NCBI GenBank assembly: GCA_027019175.1
Contig: JALUXB010000043.1
Coordinates: 1 to 53,447 of the forward strand
Source of the DNA: Sulfurovum sp.
Lineage (GTDB): Bacteria > Campylobacterota > Campylobacteria > Campylobacterales > Sulfurovaceae
Length of the DNA stretch: 53,447 bases
Direction of reading: 5' to 3'
Positions 1 through 8,113 of the stretch are shown here, piece after piece (within the stretch, counting starts at the first letter, position 1; each line of letters opens with the position of its first letter). The position numbers and the translations under genes are program-made. Under the pieces are notes generated by a model. The model was not told where the DNA came from. It did not search any database and was given only the letters and a program-made list of their open reading frames with translations.

Positions 1-60
1 GAAAAGTCCAAAAAAGCGTAACGCGACAATCAGGCTTAAGGGTAAAACCTTTTTAATCAT
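1..60 (-). CDS. Start of a leftward membrane protein gene, possibly an MFS transporter (partial)
   Basis: An ATG on the minus strand at 60 is preceded by a GGAG ribosome-binding site 8 nt away and opens a frame that runs off the left edge. The 20 visible residues begin [20 protein letters not shown]: two lysines followed by a hydrophobic stretch, as in a first membrane segment. The ALRFFGLF pattern resembles the first helix of some major facilitator transporters, but 20 residues cannot prove this; a signal peptide is the alternative. It is divergent from rdgB. Confidence 0.4.
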   Translation of the reverse strand, partial: MIKKVLPLSLIVALRFFGLF

Positions 61-129
61 CTTGATATCTCCGATAGGGTAAAATTTGTCCCAATTATAT
101 TCCTATTAAGTAAAATGAAGGTTAACCGA

Positions 130-723
130 ATGAAGATGGTTCTTGCAACAGGCAATAAAGGCAAACTTCGTGAGTTTCGCAACATGTGTAAAAATGAAGT
201 GGTGCCTTTCTCCGATCTACTCGGAGCGTTTGATATTGTTGAAGATGGAGAGACCTTTGCGCAGAATGCGCTGATCAAAGCGCGTACCATTTATGAAAAG
301 CTGGGAAGTGACTACATAGTCATTGCTGATGACAGCGGCATATCCCTGCCCGTACTCGGCGGTGAGCCGGGCATCTACTCGGCACGTTACGCAGGAGAGG
401 ATGCAACGGACAAAGAAAACCTTTTCAAACTTGTTGATGCCGTAAAAGCCAAAGGGCTCAAAGAGACCCCAGCATACTACACCGCAGCCATCGCTATCGT
501 CTCCAAATACGGCGAGTATGTCGTACACGGATGGATGCACGGAAAGGTCATCGACGAAGTACGTGGAGAGAAAGGCTTTGGTTACGATCCCGCCTTCATC
601 CCCGACGGATACGACAGAACACTGGGAGAGCTCGATGACGATGTCAAGAGTGCCATCTCCCACCGCGGCAAGGCGCTGGTGCTGGCGAAGCCCATCATAG
701 AGATGCTTCAAAAAAAGATATAA
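130..723 (+). CDS. rdgB: Non-canonical purine NTP pyrophosphatase, RdgB/HAM1 family
   Basis: Hydrolyses deaminated purine nucleotides (ITP, dITP, XTP) to monophosphates in the cytoplasm and so keeps them out of DNA and RNA. The 197-aa product shows the family motifs in order: [10 protein letters not shown] at the N-terminus (residues 7-16), DDSG near residue 67, [20 protein letters not shown] and [11 protein letters not shown] near the C-terminus. The length is normal for the family. An upstream in-frame ATG at 115 exists, but AAGG lies 7-8 nt before the ATG at 130, and the family normally begins only a few residues before TGN, so 130 is preferred. It is followed 19 nt later by the MntA-like gene. 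Confidence 0.93.
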   Translation: MKMVLATGNKGKLREFRNMCKNEVVPFSDLLGAFDIVEDGETFAQNALIKARTIYEKLGSDYIVIADDSGISLPVLGGEPGIYSARYAGEDATDKENLFKLVDAVKAKGLKETPAYYTAAIAIVSKYGEYVVHGWMHGKVIDEVRGEKGFGYDPAFIPDGYDRTLGELDDDVKSAISHRGKALVLAKPIIEMLQKKI

Positions 724-742
724 TGACGTTAAAGGAGTCGGT

Positions 743-1033
743 ATGCTTAAAGATGAGGTATTGATGCAGTTGCGTGAATTCTACAGAGCAAATGCCAAGC
801 AGTATGCGCTGAAAAAGATGGGGCTCTTTGGAAGTGTGGCGCGTGGAGAAGAGACCAAAGAGAGTGATATCGATATTGTGGTTGAATTTGAAAATCCCAA
901 TCTGCTCAAACAGGCGGAATTGATGCTGCAACTGAAAAGACTTTTTGGCAGAGATGTGGATGTGATTGCTTTGTGGAAGCGTATGAACCCGCGCTTAAAG
1001 CAAAGAATAGAAAAAGAGGCGATTTATGTCTGA
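743..1033 (+). CDS. Minimal nucleotidyltransferase, MntA-type antitoxin
   Basis: A 96-aa protein with the minimal nucleotidyltransferase signature: G30-S31, ten residues, then D42-I-D44, matching the GSX10DXD motif of MntA antitoxins. A possible third catalytic Asp is D71 or D73 in the RDVDV strand. A GGAG site precedes the ATG. Its last 8 nt overlap the start of the HEPN gene, a typical arrangement for translationally coupled MntA-HepT pairs. In characterised pairs MntA adenylylates a tyrosine of HepT and silences it; that function is inferred here from motif and context. The pair sits between housekeeping genes with no mobile element nearby. Confidence 0.85.
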   Translation: MLKDEVLMQLREFYRANAKQYALKKMGLFGSVARGEETKESDIDIVVEFENPNLLKQAELMLQLKRLFGRDVDVIALWKRMNPRLKQRIEKEAIYV

Positions 1034-1400
1034 TACCTCACTGGTGTATGATTTTCTGACAGAGATGCTTGAAGCTACTGACAAGATAGTGGAACGTTGC
1101 GGCAGTGTATCCTGTGTAGATGACTTGATGAGTAAAGAGGGACAGGTGCTTCTTGACAGTATTTGTATGCAGTTGATTGCACTGGGTGAAGGGGTCAAAA
1201 AGGTAGATAAGTTGACAGAGAAACAGCTTTTTGCGGAGTATCCTGAAGTCAACTGGCGTGCTGTAGCAGCAATGAGAGACATTCTTTCACATTACTATTT
1301 TGACTTGAATGCCGAGACTGTGTATGGTGTCTGTGTCGATGACATTACAAGAGTTCGGGAAACACTGCAGAAAATCGTAGAAAAATACAAAACAAAATAA
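1026..1400 (+). CDS. HEPN-domain protein, HepT-type toxin (DUF86)
   Basis: A 124-aa, mostly helical protein with the HEPN ribonuclease motif RX4HXY: R84, H89 and Y91 in RDILSHYYF. In the established MntA/HepT systems Arg and His form the RNase active site and the Tyr is the residue adenylylated by the partner. All key residues are present, so the toxin looks intact. The start codon lies within the end of the upstream MntA-like gene (8-nt overlap). HEPN/MNT pairs can act in plasmid maintenance or phage defence; which applies here cannot be told from sequence. Confidence 0.85.
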   Translation: MSDTSLVYDFLTEMLEATDKIVERCGSVSCVDDLMSKEGQVLLDSICMQLIALGEGVKKVDKLTEKQLFAEYPEVNWRAVAAMRDILSHYYFDLNAETVYGVCVDDITRVRETLQKIVEKYKTK

Positions 1401-1410
1401 AGGGATATAG

Positions 1411-3276
1411 GTGACAAAACAACAATTTATGAACGACCTGCAGGCAGTTTATCTGGAACTGCAGGACAGACAGGCGGAGCTCAACGGCTATTATGATCTG
1501 CTTGATGAGACAAAAGGGCATGCCAAGGCCGATGAGGTGGTGGGTGCCTTTTTGCAGTTGGTAGATCTGCCGCGTAACAAAGAGAGTGAAATGGCGGCCC
1601 TTACACGTATTGTCAATCTGCGGGAGGACGCGCTCGAACAGGTGCTTGAGAAAGAGGGCTTTGGTGAAGATGAGATACGTATTAAAAAAGAACTTGCCTA
1701 CGGGTTTGTCAGTATGCTGCACATTACAAGGCATGAGAGTTTTATAGGCTGGATTGAAAAGCAGAATCTCCTGACGCCGTTTTACCGCGGGCTGATCTTC
1801 GGTGTGCATTTTGTGGGACTGCGCCTTTCGGAGTGGCAGAGCCACTGGACACACCACATTATCAATACAATCAATCCTGAACTCTCCGAACTTTTTAACG
1901 GTGACGATGCCAAAGTTTTCGAAATGCTTCAGGCAGAGTCATTGCTCGATGAGCGTGAAGAAGGGTGCGTGGGAGACCGCTGCTACTCTGTGCTGGTCAG
2001 AGACAACGAGCAGGGGGCAGAGAGTGGGGATCAGCCCAAATACAAGGTACTGGCATATGCCGAAGCGTTCGAGAAGGAGGCGGCAGCTGTTGTGACGGCA
2101 CTGGAGCAGCTCATCGCGCTGCTTGGACAGCACGAAGATGAGGTCTTCGGGCAGAAGCAGGAGTGGATCGCCTACTTCACCGCGCTCAAAGAAGCGTTTG
2201 GGCACAGGAATACCAACGAGCTTATCAAAATGTGGGCAGAGGTGGACCGTCGCTGGATGGCGGTGACGACGCCGATTCAGGTGGGACATCCGTTGGAGTA
2301 CTACGAAGATCATTACCGTAAAGCTGTCGCATTGGAGTGGGATTTGCGTATCATCAACCCCAAGCTGCAGGAGGGGTCGCATACGCGTGAGAACATCAAG
2401 AAGTTCGCCTACGAGATGGCGCAGCGCTTTGGTGATGATGCACAGCACACTATTGCCAAGAATCTTCTGCAGGTAGACGGCACACAGCTCTATATCGGGC
2501 AGCCGATGCTCTACTATGCAGCAGAGTTCAACGGCCTCTTTTCTGCGCAGGTGGTACCCAACGACGAACAGGTCAGCAGCGAGCTTGGCAAGAAGATCTT
2601 TGCCTATGCCGACTTCGTCCTCGAGAGCAAAAAGTCCAAGCCGGTGATGAAACTCTCAGTCGAGACGATGGGAGAGGATTTTGTACGAAAACAGCGCAAG
2701 CTGGCCGAAGAGGAGCCCGAACTCTGGCACAAGCTCTACGACATCTCCACGATCGGGCACGAGTACGGGCATATACTCTGGATAGACAGCGATACCGAAA
2801 CGGCTATGAATGCCACAGGACAGTTCAAGAACATTGAAGAGTTCAAAGCCACTACCGGCGGGCTAATGGCCTTTTTTGTCAATGAAGAGGAGGCGCTTAA
2901 ACCGCACATTGTCGATGATCTGGTCAGCCGTGCGGTAGGACTCATAGCGTGGCGTGAAGTGGGTGAAGTGTTGCCCTACTACTGTGAGGGACTCATTCAC
3001 CTGGATATTCTTTTTGCTTCTGGTATTGTCACCTATGACAATACCATTGTCATCCATTATGACCGATATGAAATGATGAAATCAGCCTACACAGAGGCGT
3101 ATGAATCGCTGGCAAAACATTATCTGGGCAAGAGTGACGCGAATGATTACCTCAAACGCTATGTTGTTAGAGAAGAGGGTGTATTTCTGCCTGCCAATTC
3201 CGAAGTGCGCGCATTCGTCGAACACTACTATGCGCGCTACAAAGCGATTGGGCAACAGACAGTAGCACTGGACTAA
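1411..3276 (+). CDS. CiaB-like protein with a HEXXH zinc-metallopeptidase motif
   Basis: A 621-aa protein that I match by length and overall character to the Campylobacter invasion antigen B (CiaB) family (about 610 aa, widespread in Campylobacterota); this is recognition, not an alignment. The sequence contains H450-E-Y-G-H454, followed about 25 residues later by E476-E477-F-K-A, the spacing of a gluzincin zinc site in which a downstream Glu is the third ligand. There is no signal peptide or membrane segment, so it is probably cytoplasmic or exported by an unusual route. Start is GTG, with AGGGA 6-7 nt upstream; the only alternative, an ATG 15 codons in, has a poorer site. If it is a peptidase, its substrate is unknown. 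Confidence 0.6.
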   Translation: MTKQQFMNDLQAVYLELQDRQAELNGYYDLLDETKGHAKADEVVGAFLQLVDLPRNKESEMAALTRIVNLREDALEQVLEKEGFGEDEIRIKKELAYGFVSMLHITRHESFIGWIEKQNLLTPFYRGLIFGVHFVGLRLSEWQSHWTHHIINTINPELSELFNGDDAKVFEMLQAESLLDEREEGCVGDRCYSVLVRDNEQGAESGDQPKYKVLAYAEAFEKEAAAVVTALEQLIALLGQHEDEVFGQKQEWIAYFTALKEAFGHRNTNELIKMWAEVDRRWMAVTTPIQVGHPLEYYEDHYRKAVALEWDLRIINPKLQEGSHTRENIKKFAYEMAQRFGDDAQHTIAKNLLQVDGTQLYIGQPMLYYAAEFNGLFSAQVVPNDEQVSSELGKKIFAYADFVLESKKSKPVMKLSVETMGEDFVRKQRKLAEEEPELWHKLYDISTIGHEYGHILWIDSDTETAMNATGQFKNIEEFKATTGGLMAFFVNEEEALKPHIVDDLVSRAVGLIAWREVGEVLPYYCEGLIHLDILFASGIVTYDNTIVIHYDRYEMMKSAYTEAYESLAKHYLGKSDANDYLKRYVVREEGVFLPANSEVRAFVEHYYARYKAIGQQTVALD

Positions 3277-3297
3277 AAGGGTGTGCTAAAGCCCTTT
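3276..3297. terminator. Hairpin between convergent genes
   Basis: Arms AAAGGG (3276-3281) and CCCTTT (3292-3297) flank a 10-nt loop in the gap between the stop of the CiaB-like gene and the stop of the leftward HATPase-GNAT gene. The A/T ends on either side make a weak bidirectional terminator plausible. Confidence 0.4.
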
Positions 3298-4743
3298 GCA
3301 GCGCTTTTCATCCGCTTTAATGTAGCGTGAGAGCGCTTTGCAAAAGTCAGAGTAACAGACGTAATTTTTGTTCCCGACCTTGTCACTGTGTTTCATTTGT
3401 AGGCGGAGGTAGTCTTTCTGTTTATGCCACAAAAACATAACCCCGCAGTAGAAGAACCCCCGTTTATTCATGATGTTGACGACTTTTTCTATCTGGGGAA
3501 TATCCTGCAGTGATACATCAGCGTAGATCATGTCGCAGTGCTTGGCACGCAGCTGTGCCACCAGCAATAAAAACTTGCGTTTGAAGTCTTTGCCATAGCG
3601 GTCAATACGGATGGTTGCAATATTGGTCGGCGGATCGAATTCGTAGGAGAGAAAGACATGTGTGTGCTCCTTTTTCTTTTTTATCTTGGCTTTTTTAAAA
3701 TCGATACCGGCATTTTTGTAGGTTTTGGCAATCTGTTTTTTGTAGACATCGGGTAGAAAGAGCTTTCGTTTCCATGTTTGGAAGAATTTGTATCCTATCA
3801 GGACGGCACCGCGTTTTTCCACTTTTGTCAGTTCATTGTTCTCAAGGGTAATATCTGCCGGCGTTCTTCCGATCATCAGTGCGCTTTCGGAAAATCCGTG
3901 CCGCAGGTTGCTCCTTTGGCTGAAGACATGGTACATGATCGCTTCGCCGAAGACCGCATCAAGTCCCACTGACTGAGCCTTTTGAAGAATACGCTCGATC
4001 ATTCTGTTCATGATACCGCGTCCTTTGTAGCGTGGATCAACAACAACAATGCCTATCTCAGCGATGGTAGATTCGGGGATCAGTACAAAGGCGAAGTGGC
4101 CGACAATCTTTCCTTCACTCTCTGCAACGACAGAGTAAAAGCGCTCTCCATGCTCCCGGGCGATACGGCGGGGGTAGTAAAAACTCTCCTTGATATAGCT
4201 GTGGCCGTAATTTTTGTAAATAAGGTAGGCGATACCCTCTTCATCCCCTTCCTGAAAATCCCTGATGGTAACAGGAATATTATCCGGTACAGTTGTTTGT
4301 GGGGGATGCAATGCCGGTGTATGCTTCTTGCGTTTGTGTACGGGGTGTGAGAGATATTTGATGATAATGAACTTTTTGCCCTCTTTGCCAAGGTTTTTGT
4401 ATTCAAAACGGTCGACAAGCCGGTAGATACGGTTGAAGCCCTTGGAAGCATTTGGATCGAGAGGAACACTCTGGTATTTGCTGTGTGACATAGGCACACC
4501 CCAGTCATGGACATCGACACGTACGCCTGTTTCAAAAGGATGAACAGAGATTTGCACATATCCCTCCTCCCCGGGATAGGCATGCTCGATGGCATTCTCC
4601 ACCAGCTCTTTGCTACTTTCTATAACGGCATTGAGATCTGTCTCGTTGAATTCGGAAGCTGCACAGACATCGCGAAGGGTATCTTCGACAAGCTTGATGT
4701 ATTTGTGTTGTGCCGGAACTTTGAGAACTACGCTTTGGGGCAT
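3286..4743 (-). CDS. Histidine-kinase-like ATPase domain fused to GNAT acetyltransferase
   Basis: A 485-aa fusion. Residues ~5-120 form an anti-sigma-factor-type HATPase (RsbW-like): the N-box ELVENAIEHAY, the DWGVP motif and a C-terminal KGFNRIYRLVDRFEY segment. Residues ~155-320 form a GNAT domain with the acetyl-CoA loop pattern DPRYKGRGIMNRMIERIL. A basic linker leads to ~150 further residues whose layout (ADVSLQD..., then KRGFFYCGVMFLW) resembles the second half of another GNAT domain without an obvious CoA loop. No membrane segment or sensor domain is visible. GTG at 4746 is too close to the GGAGG site, so ATG at 4743 is chosen; its A is also the last base of the upstream amidohydrolase stop (TGATG), implying coupled translation. 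Function unknown; either regulation of a partner by phosphorylation or acetylation is conceivable. Confidence 0.8.
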   Translation of the reverse strand: MPQSVVLKVPAQHKYIKLVEDTLRDVCAASEFNETDLNAVIESSKELVENAIEHAYPGEEGYVQISVHPFETGVRVDVHDWGVPMSHSKYQSVPLDPNASKGFNRIYRLVDRFEYKNLGKEGKKFIIIKYLSHPVHKRKKHTPALHPPQTTVPDNIPVTIRDFQEGDEEGIAYLIYKNYGHSYIKESFYYPRRIAREHGERFYSVVAESEGKIVGHFAFVLIPESTIAEIGIVVVDPRYKGRGIMNRMIERILQKAQSVGLDAVFGEAIMYHVFSQRSNLRHGFSESALMIGRTPADITLENNELTKVEKRGAVLIGYKFFQTWKRKLFLPDVYKKQIAKTYKNAGIDFKKAKIKKKKEHTHVFLSYEFDPPTNIATIRIDRYGKDFKRKFLLLVAQLRAKHCDMIYADVSLQDIPQIEKVVNIMNKRGFFYCGVMFLWHKQKDYLRLQMKHSDKVGNKNYVCYSDFCKALSRYIKADEKRCKGL

Positions 4744-5939
4744 CACTCCTCCTTTTTCGAGAGGAAAGCGAGTGCACTTGCTCCCATGATTTTCATACCG
4801 TACTGCAGGGCATCGTCGTCAACATCGAATCGGCTGTTATGTTGCGAGATGCAGGTCTCTTTGGCTTCGTTGCAGGTGCCCAGACGGAAGAATGCCCCAG
4901 GAACGATCTTGAGGTATTCTGAAAAGTCCTCCCCTCCCATGACCGGGTCTTTGAGGTCGATGCAGTTCTCTTCGCCAATGACCTCTTTGGCTTCACTTAC
5001 GACGATGTCTACCATGGCATCGTCATTGATGAGTTCAGGCTGCCCGAATTCGTAGTCGAAATTATAGCTTGCTCCCATCGATTTGCAGATCCCGTCGATG
5101 GAACTCTTCATCATTTCGGGGATATTGCTGCGTACCTCTTCATTGATGGTACGCACAGTGCCTTTGAGAACAACATGGTCGCAGATGATATTGGAAGCTT
5201 TCCCTCCCTCAATGGTGCCAAGTGAAATAACTGCCGGATGCAGCGGATCTATTTTACGTGAAACAATGTGGTTGAGAGAGTTGACGATCATTGCGGTGAC
5301 CAGAATGGCGTCGACCCCTTCGTGCGGTCTTGCCCCGTGTGCTGATTTTCCGAAAATCTCGATGGTGAAGATGTCTGCCGAAGCCATCATGACGCCGTAT
5401 TTATAGCCGATCTGTCCTGTTCTAAGGTAAGGATAGGCGTGCAGTCCGAAAATGCCGTCAACACCTTCGAGCGCCCCCTCTTCGATCATCTCCACACTGC
5501 CCCCTTCCTTGCTCTCTTCAGAGGGTTGAAAAATGAAACGTACATTCCCCGGAAGTGCCGCTTTGTGCTGTGCCATGGCAATGGCGGTTCCCAGCGCAAT
5601 GGCGGTGTGACTGTCGTGACCGCAGGCGTGCATGATACCCTTTTCCCGGGAAGCGTAAGGTTTCTGAGTCTGCTCTTCAATGGGCAGAGCATCCATATCG
5701 GCACGGATAGCGACGGTTTTTGCATTTTCATCCACACGTAGGTCGGCAACCAGCCCATAATGCCTGTCACTCTCTTTTATGTCGTAGCCGCTTGCTTCAA
5801 GTATGCCCTTGACGAGGTATTTGGTATGCTCTTCGTGACCGGAAAGTTCCGGATGCATATGCAGGTCGCGGCGGATGTGAACGACCTTTTCATTGATGGC
5901 ATCGATACTTTCAAACAGTTTGTTTTTGAGTGTTTCCAT
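4743..5939 (-). CDS. M20D-family amidohydrolase (hippurate hydrolase-like)
   Basis: A 398-aa zinc or metal-dependent amidohydrolase that removes acyl groups from N-acyl amino acids, as in HipO, AmhX and related enzymes. Visible motifs are RADMDALPI, HACGHDSHT, FQPSEE, HGARPHEG in the dimerisation domain and GGEDFSEY near the C-terminus, which together carry the metal ligands. Length is normal. ATG at 5939 is chosen over an in-frame start five codons upstream because AGGAG lies 6 nt before it. It shares one base with the downstream HATPase-GNAT gene. The exact substrate cannot be read from the sequence, so I give no gene symbol. Confidence 0.9.
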   Translation of the reverse strand: METLKNKLFESIDAINEKVVHIRRDLHMHPELSGHEEHTKYLVKGILEASGYDIKESDRHYGLVADLRVDENAKTVAIRADMDALPIEEQTQKPYASREKGIMHACGHDSHTAIALGTAIAMAQHKAALPGNVRFIFQPSEESKEGGSVEMIEEGALEGVDGIFGLHAYPYLRTGQIGYKYGVMMASADIFTIEIFGKSAHGARPHEGVDAILVTAMIVNSLNHIVSRKIDPLHPAVISLGTIEGGKASNIICDHVVLKGTVRTINEEVRSNIPEMMKSSIDGICKSMGASYNFDYEFGQPELINDDAMVDIVVSEAKEVIGEENCIDLKDPVMGGEDFSEYLKIVPGAFFRLGTCNEAKETCISQHNSRFDVDDDALQYGMKIMGASALAFLSKKEE

Positions 5940-5968
5940 TCTATTTCTCCTCATGTGCTCAATACTTC

Positions 5969-5974
5969 ATTATA
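5969..5974 (-). promoter_or_regulatory. -10 element for the amidohydrolase operon
   Basis: On the minus strand TATAAT is preceded by TG (extended -10 form), about 30 nt upstream of the amidohydrolase start. No good -35 is visible, which is common for promoters in Campylobacterota. Confidence 0.5.
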
Positions 5975-6086
5975 CACCTTTCGACCGTTATTTTGCAACT
6001 GCTTTTTTGTTTAGAAAGTTGACAAAACTACCTGTCATTTTCCTGCGGAAGCTTTGAGCTTTACCCGCCTCTAACCGCTTTTTGGC

Positions 6087-6092
6087 TATAAT
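6087..6092 (+). promoter_or_regulatory. -10 element for the aminotransferase-hisZ-purA operon
   Basis: A perfect TATAAT sits 45 nt before the aminotransferase ATG in the divergent intergenic region. No convincing -35 hexamer is seen at 16-18 nt upstream. Confidence 0.5.
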
Positions 6093-6137
6093 CCTCACAA
6101 TTATGCCGTCATATATGCGGTTTTATGAGGACAGTTT

Positions 6138-7265
6138 ATGTTACTTTTTACTCCCGGACCAACCCCTGTACCAGAGTCTGTACGCCTTGCAATGGCGGAG
6201 CCGACACTGCATCACCGCACACCTGAATTCGAAGCGATTTTCAAGGAGACCAGAGAACTTCTTTTTGAACTGATGGCAACCGATGAGGTAGTCATGATTG
6301 CCTCCACAGGAACAGGCGCAATGGAAGCGGCAGTCATCAACCTCTGTCACAATACATTGCTCAATATCAATGCCGGAAAATTCGGTGAACGTTTTGGAAA
6401 GATCGCCAAAGCACACGGGCTGGACAATATTGAGATCAAGCACGAGTGGGACACTCCCGCAACGGTCGAAGAAGTGCTTGAAGTACTCAAAGCCAACCCC
6501 GCTGTCGATGCGATCGCTATTCAGATCAGTGAATCTGCAGGCGGTCTCAGACATCCTGTTGAAGAGATTGCCAAGGCGGTCAAAGCCGAGCGTCCGGATG
6601 TCATGGTCATTGCTGACGGCATTACTGCAGTAGGTGTTGAGCGTATCGATGTAAGCCACATTGACGCACTGATCGCCGGAAGCCAGAAAGCACTGATGCT
6701 GCCTCCAGGGCTGGCGATTGTAGGCTTGAGTGAAGCGGCAGTCGTGAAGATCGGTGAAGGGAAAGGCTACTACCTTAACCTTGCCAGTGAGATCAAGAAG
6801 CAGCGCCAGAACACGACAGCGTATACTGCTGCGACCACACTTGTTATCGGACTGGGTGCTGTTCTCAAGCAGATCAAAGAGGGTGGCGGTCTTGGTAAAC
6901 TCTACTGCGATACCGCGCGCCGTGCCAAAGCGACCCGTTTCGCACTTGAAGCGTTGGGACTGCACTCTTACCCGAAAGTACCTGCGCGTTCTATGACGAC
7001 GATAGATGATGTCAATGCCAAAGAGATCCGTGATCTTCTCAAAACCGATTTCGGTGTCAATGTCGCCGGAGGGCAGGATCACCTTAAAGGCAAGATCTTC
7101 CGTATTAATCAGATGGGACTTATCGAACCATATGAAATGGTCTGGGTGGTCAATGCTGTAGAACTGGCACTGGCGAAACTCGGCAGACGTGACTACGATG
7201 GTACAGCAAGCCGTGTATTTAACGAAGAGTACTTCAAAAGTACGCTGAAAAAAGAGGGTGCATGA
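6138..7265 (+). CDS. Class V PLP-dependent aminotransferase (alanine/serine-glyoxylate type)
   Basis: A 375-aa fold-type I aminotransferase. The N-terminal FTPGPTPVPESV and HHRTPEFEAIF are characteristic of the alanine-glyoxylate/serine-pyruvate/PucG subgroup, and the PLP lysine is K184 in GSQKALMLPPG. These enzymes move an amino group between alanine or serine and glyoxylate or pyruvate in the cytoplasm. The exact pair is not determinable; a role in serine or glycine metabolism is a reasonable inference. A GAGGA site precedes the ATG. Its stop overlaps the hisZ start (ATGA), so the two are translationally coupled. Confidence 0.88.
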   Translation: MLLFTPGPTPVPESVRLAMAEPTLHHRTPEFEAIFKETRELLFELMATDEVVMIASTGTGAMEAAVINLCHNTLLNINAGKFGERFGKIAKAHGLDNIEIKHEWDTPATVEEVLEVLKANPAVDAIAIQISESAGGLRHPVEEIAKAVKAERPDVMVIADGITAVGVERIDVSHIDALIAGSQKALMLPPGLAIVGLSEAAVVKIGEGKGYYLNLASEIKKQRQNTTAYTAATTLVIGLGAVLKQIKEGGGLGKLYCDTARRAKATRFALEALGLHSYPKVPARSMTTIDDVNAKEIRDLLKTDFGVNVAGGQDHLKGKIFRINQMGLIEPYEMVWVVNAVELALAKLGRRDYDGTASRVFNEEYFKSTLKKEGA

Positions 7266-8113
7266 TATTTGAACACGAGATCCCAAGCGGATCAAAGCTC
7301 TATTTCGGACAGTCGGCACGCATCAAACGTGAGATTGAATTTGTCTCTGCCGAGATGCTGGAGAACCTTGGTTTTGAAGAGATCGTCACGCCGCTTTTCT
7401 CCTACCACCAGCATGAGTATTTTGAAGACAAAAAACCACTGGTGCGCCTCAATGACGCAGAAAATCACGAAGTAACGCTTCGTGCGGATTCTACAGCCGA
7501 CGTTGTACGTATTGCGACCAAAAGACTGGGGCGTACTACAGAGTCGAAGAAGTGGTTTTATATTCAGCCGACCCTCTCTTTCCCTACAAAAGAGCAGTAT
7601 CAGGTAGGTGCAGAGATCCTCGGAGGCAGTTTTGAAGAAATTGTCCGTACCAGCAGTATGCTGCTCAATGAGATCGGTGCAAGTCCTTTGCTTCAGGTTG
7701 CCAACATTCGCATTCCGCATCTTCTGAATGAAAAGTATGGTGTATCGCTCGAGCTTCTTAAGGCGATGCATGTAGAGCAGATTCTGAAGAGTGATCTGCC
7801 GTGGATCGAACAGTTGGTACGTCTGAATACAGTTGAAGACCTTGAAGATCTCAGTGCTTTTCCGGATGATATTCGTGAAGAACTTGAAAAAATTAAAGTT
7901 GCTACCTTGACTGTCGCCTATGAGAGAATGGTTATTTCGCCGCTCTTTTATGCCAAAATGCGCTACTATGATTCATTGACTTTCCGTATGTTCGAAGGCA
8001 ATAGTTTGCTGGCAATGGGGGGTATTTATACGATTGACGGCATGGAAGCAGCGGGGTTTGCACTCTATACCGATGAGTGTATTGTGAGTAAATTGAACAG
8101 GGAAGAAAAATGA
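7262..8113 (+). CDS. hisZ: ATP phosphoribosyltransferase regulatory subunit HisZ
   Basis: A 283-aa paralogue of the class II histidyl-tRNA synthetase catalytic core. It starts like other HisZ proteins ([19 protein letters not shown]), has the motif 2 region [11 protein letters not shown] and ends before any anticodon-binding domain. HisZ pairs with the short form of HisG to make the first enzyme of histidine synthesis and supplies feedback control. Its presence predicts a short HisG elsewhere in this genome. It is shorter than many HisZ proteins (~320-390 aa). It is overlapped at both ends by ATGA junctions, with the aminotransferase and with purA. Confidence 0.85.
   Translation: MIFEHEIPSGSKLYFGQSARIKREIEFVSAEMLENLGFEEIVTPLFSYHQHEYFEDKKPLVRLNDAENHEVTLRADSTADVVRIATKRLGRTTESKKWFYIQPTLSFPTKEQYQVGAEILGGSFEEIVRTSSMLLNEIGASPLLQVANIRIPHLLNEKYGVSLELLKAMHVEQILKSDLPWIEQLVRLNTVEDLEDLSAFPDDIREELEKIKVATLTVAYERMVISPLFYAKMRYYDSLTFRMFEGNSLLAMGGIYTIDGMEAAGFALYTDECIVSKLNREEK

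Noticed and set aside
743-1400. MNT/HEPN pair as part of a defence island
   Set aside because: Flanking genes are rdgB and the CiaB-like gene; no other defence gene, integrase or tRNA end is nearby.
6141-7319. A 392-aa open frame on the minus strand opposite the aminotransferase
   Set aside because: It is antisense to a gene with clear PLP motifs, shows no domain of its own and has no ribosome-binding site; it is a shadow of biased codon use.
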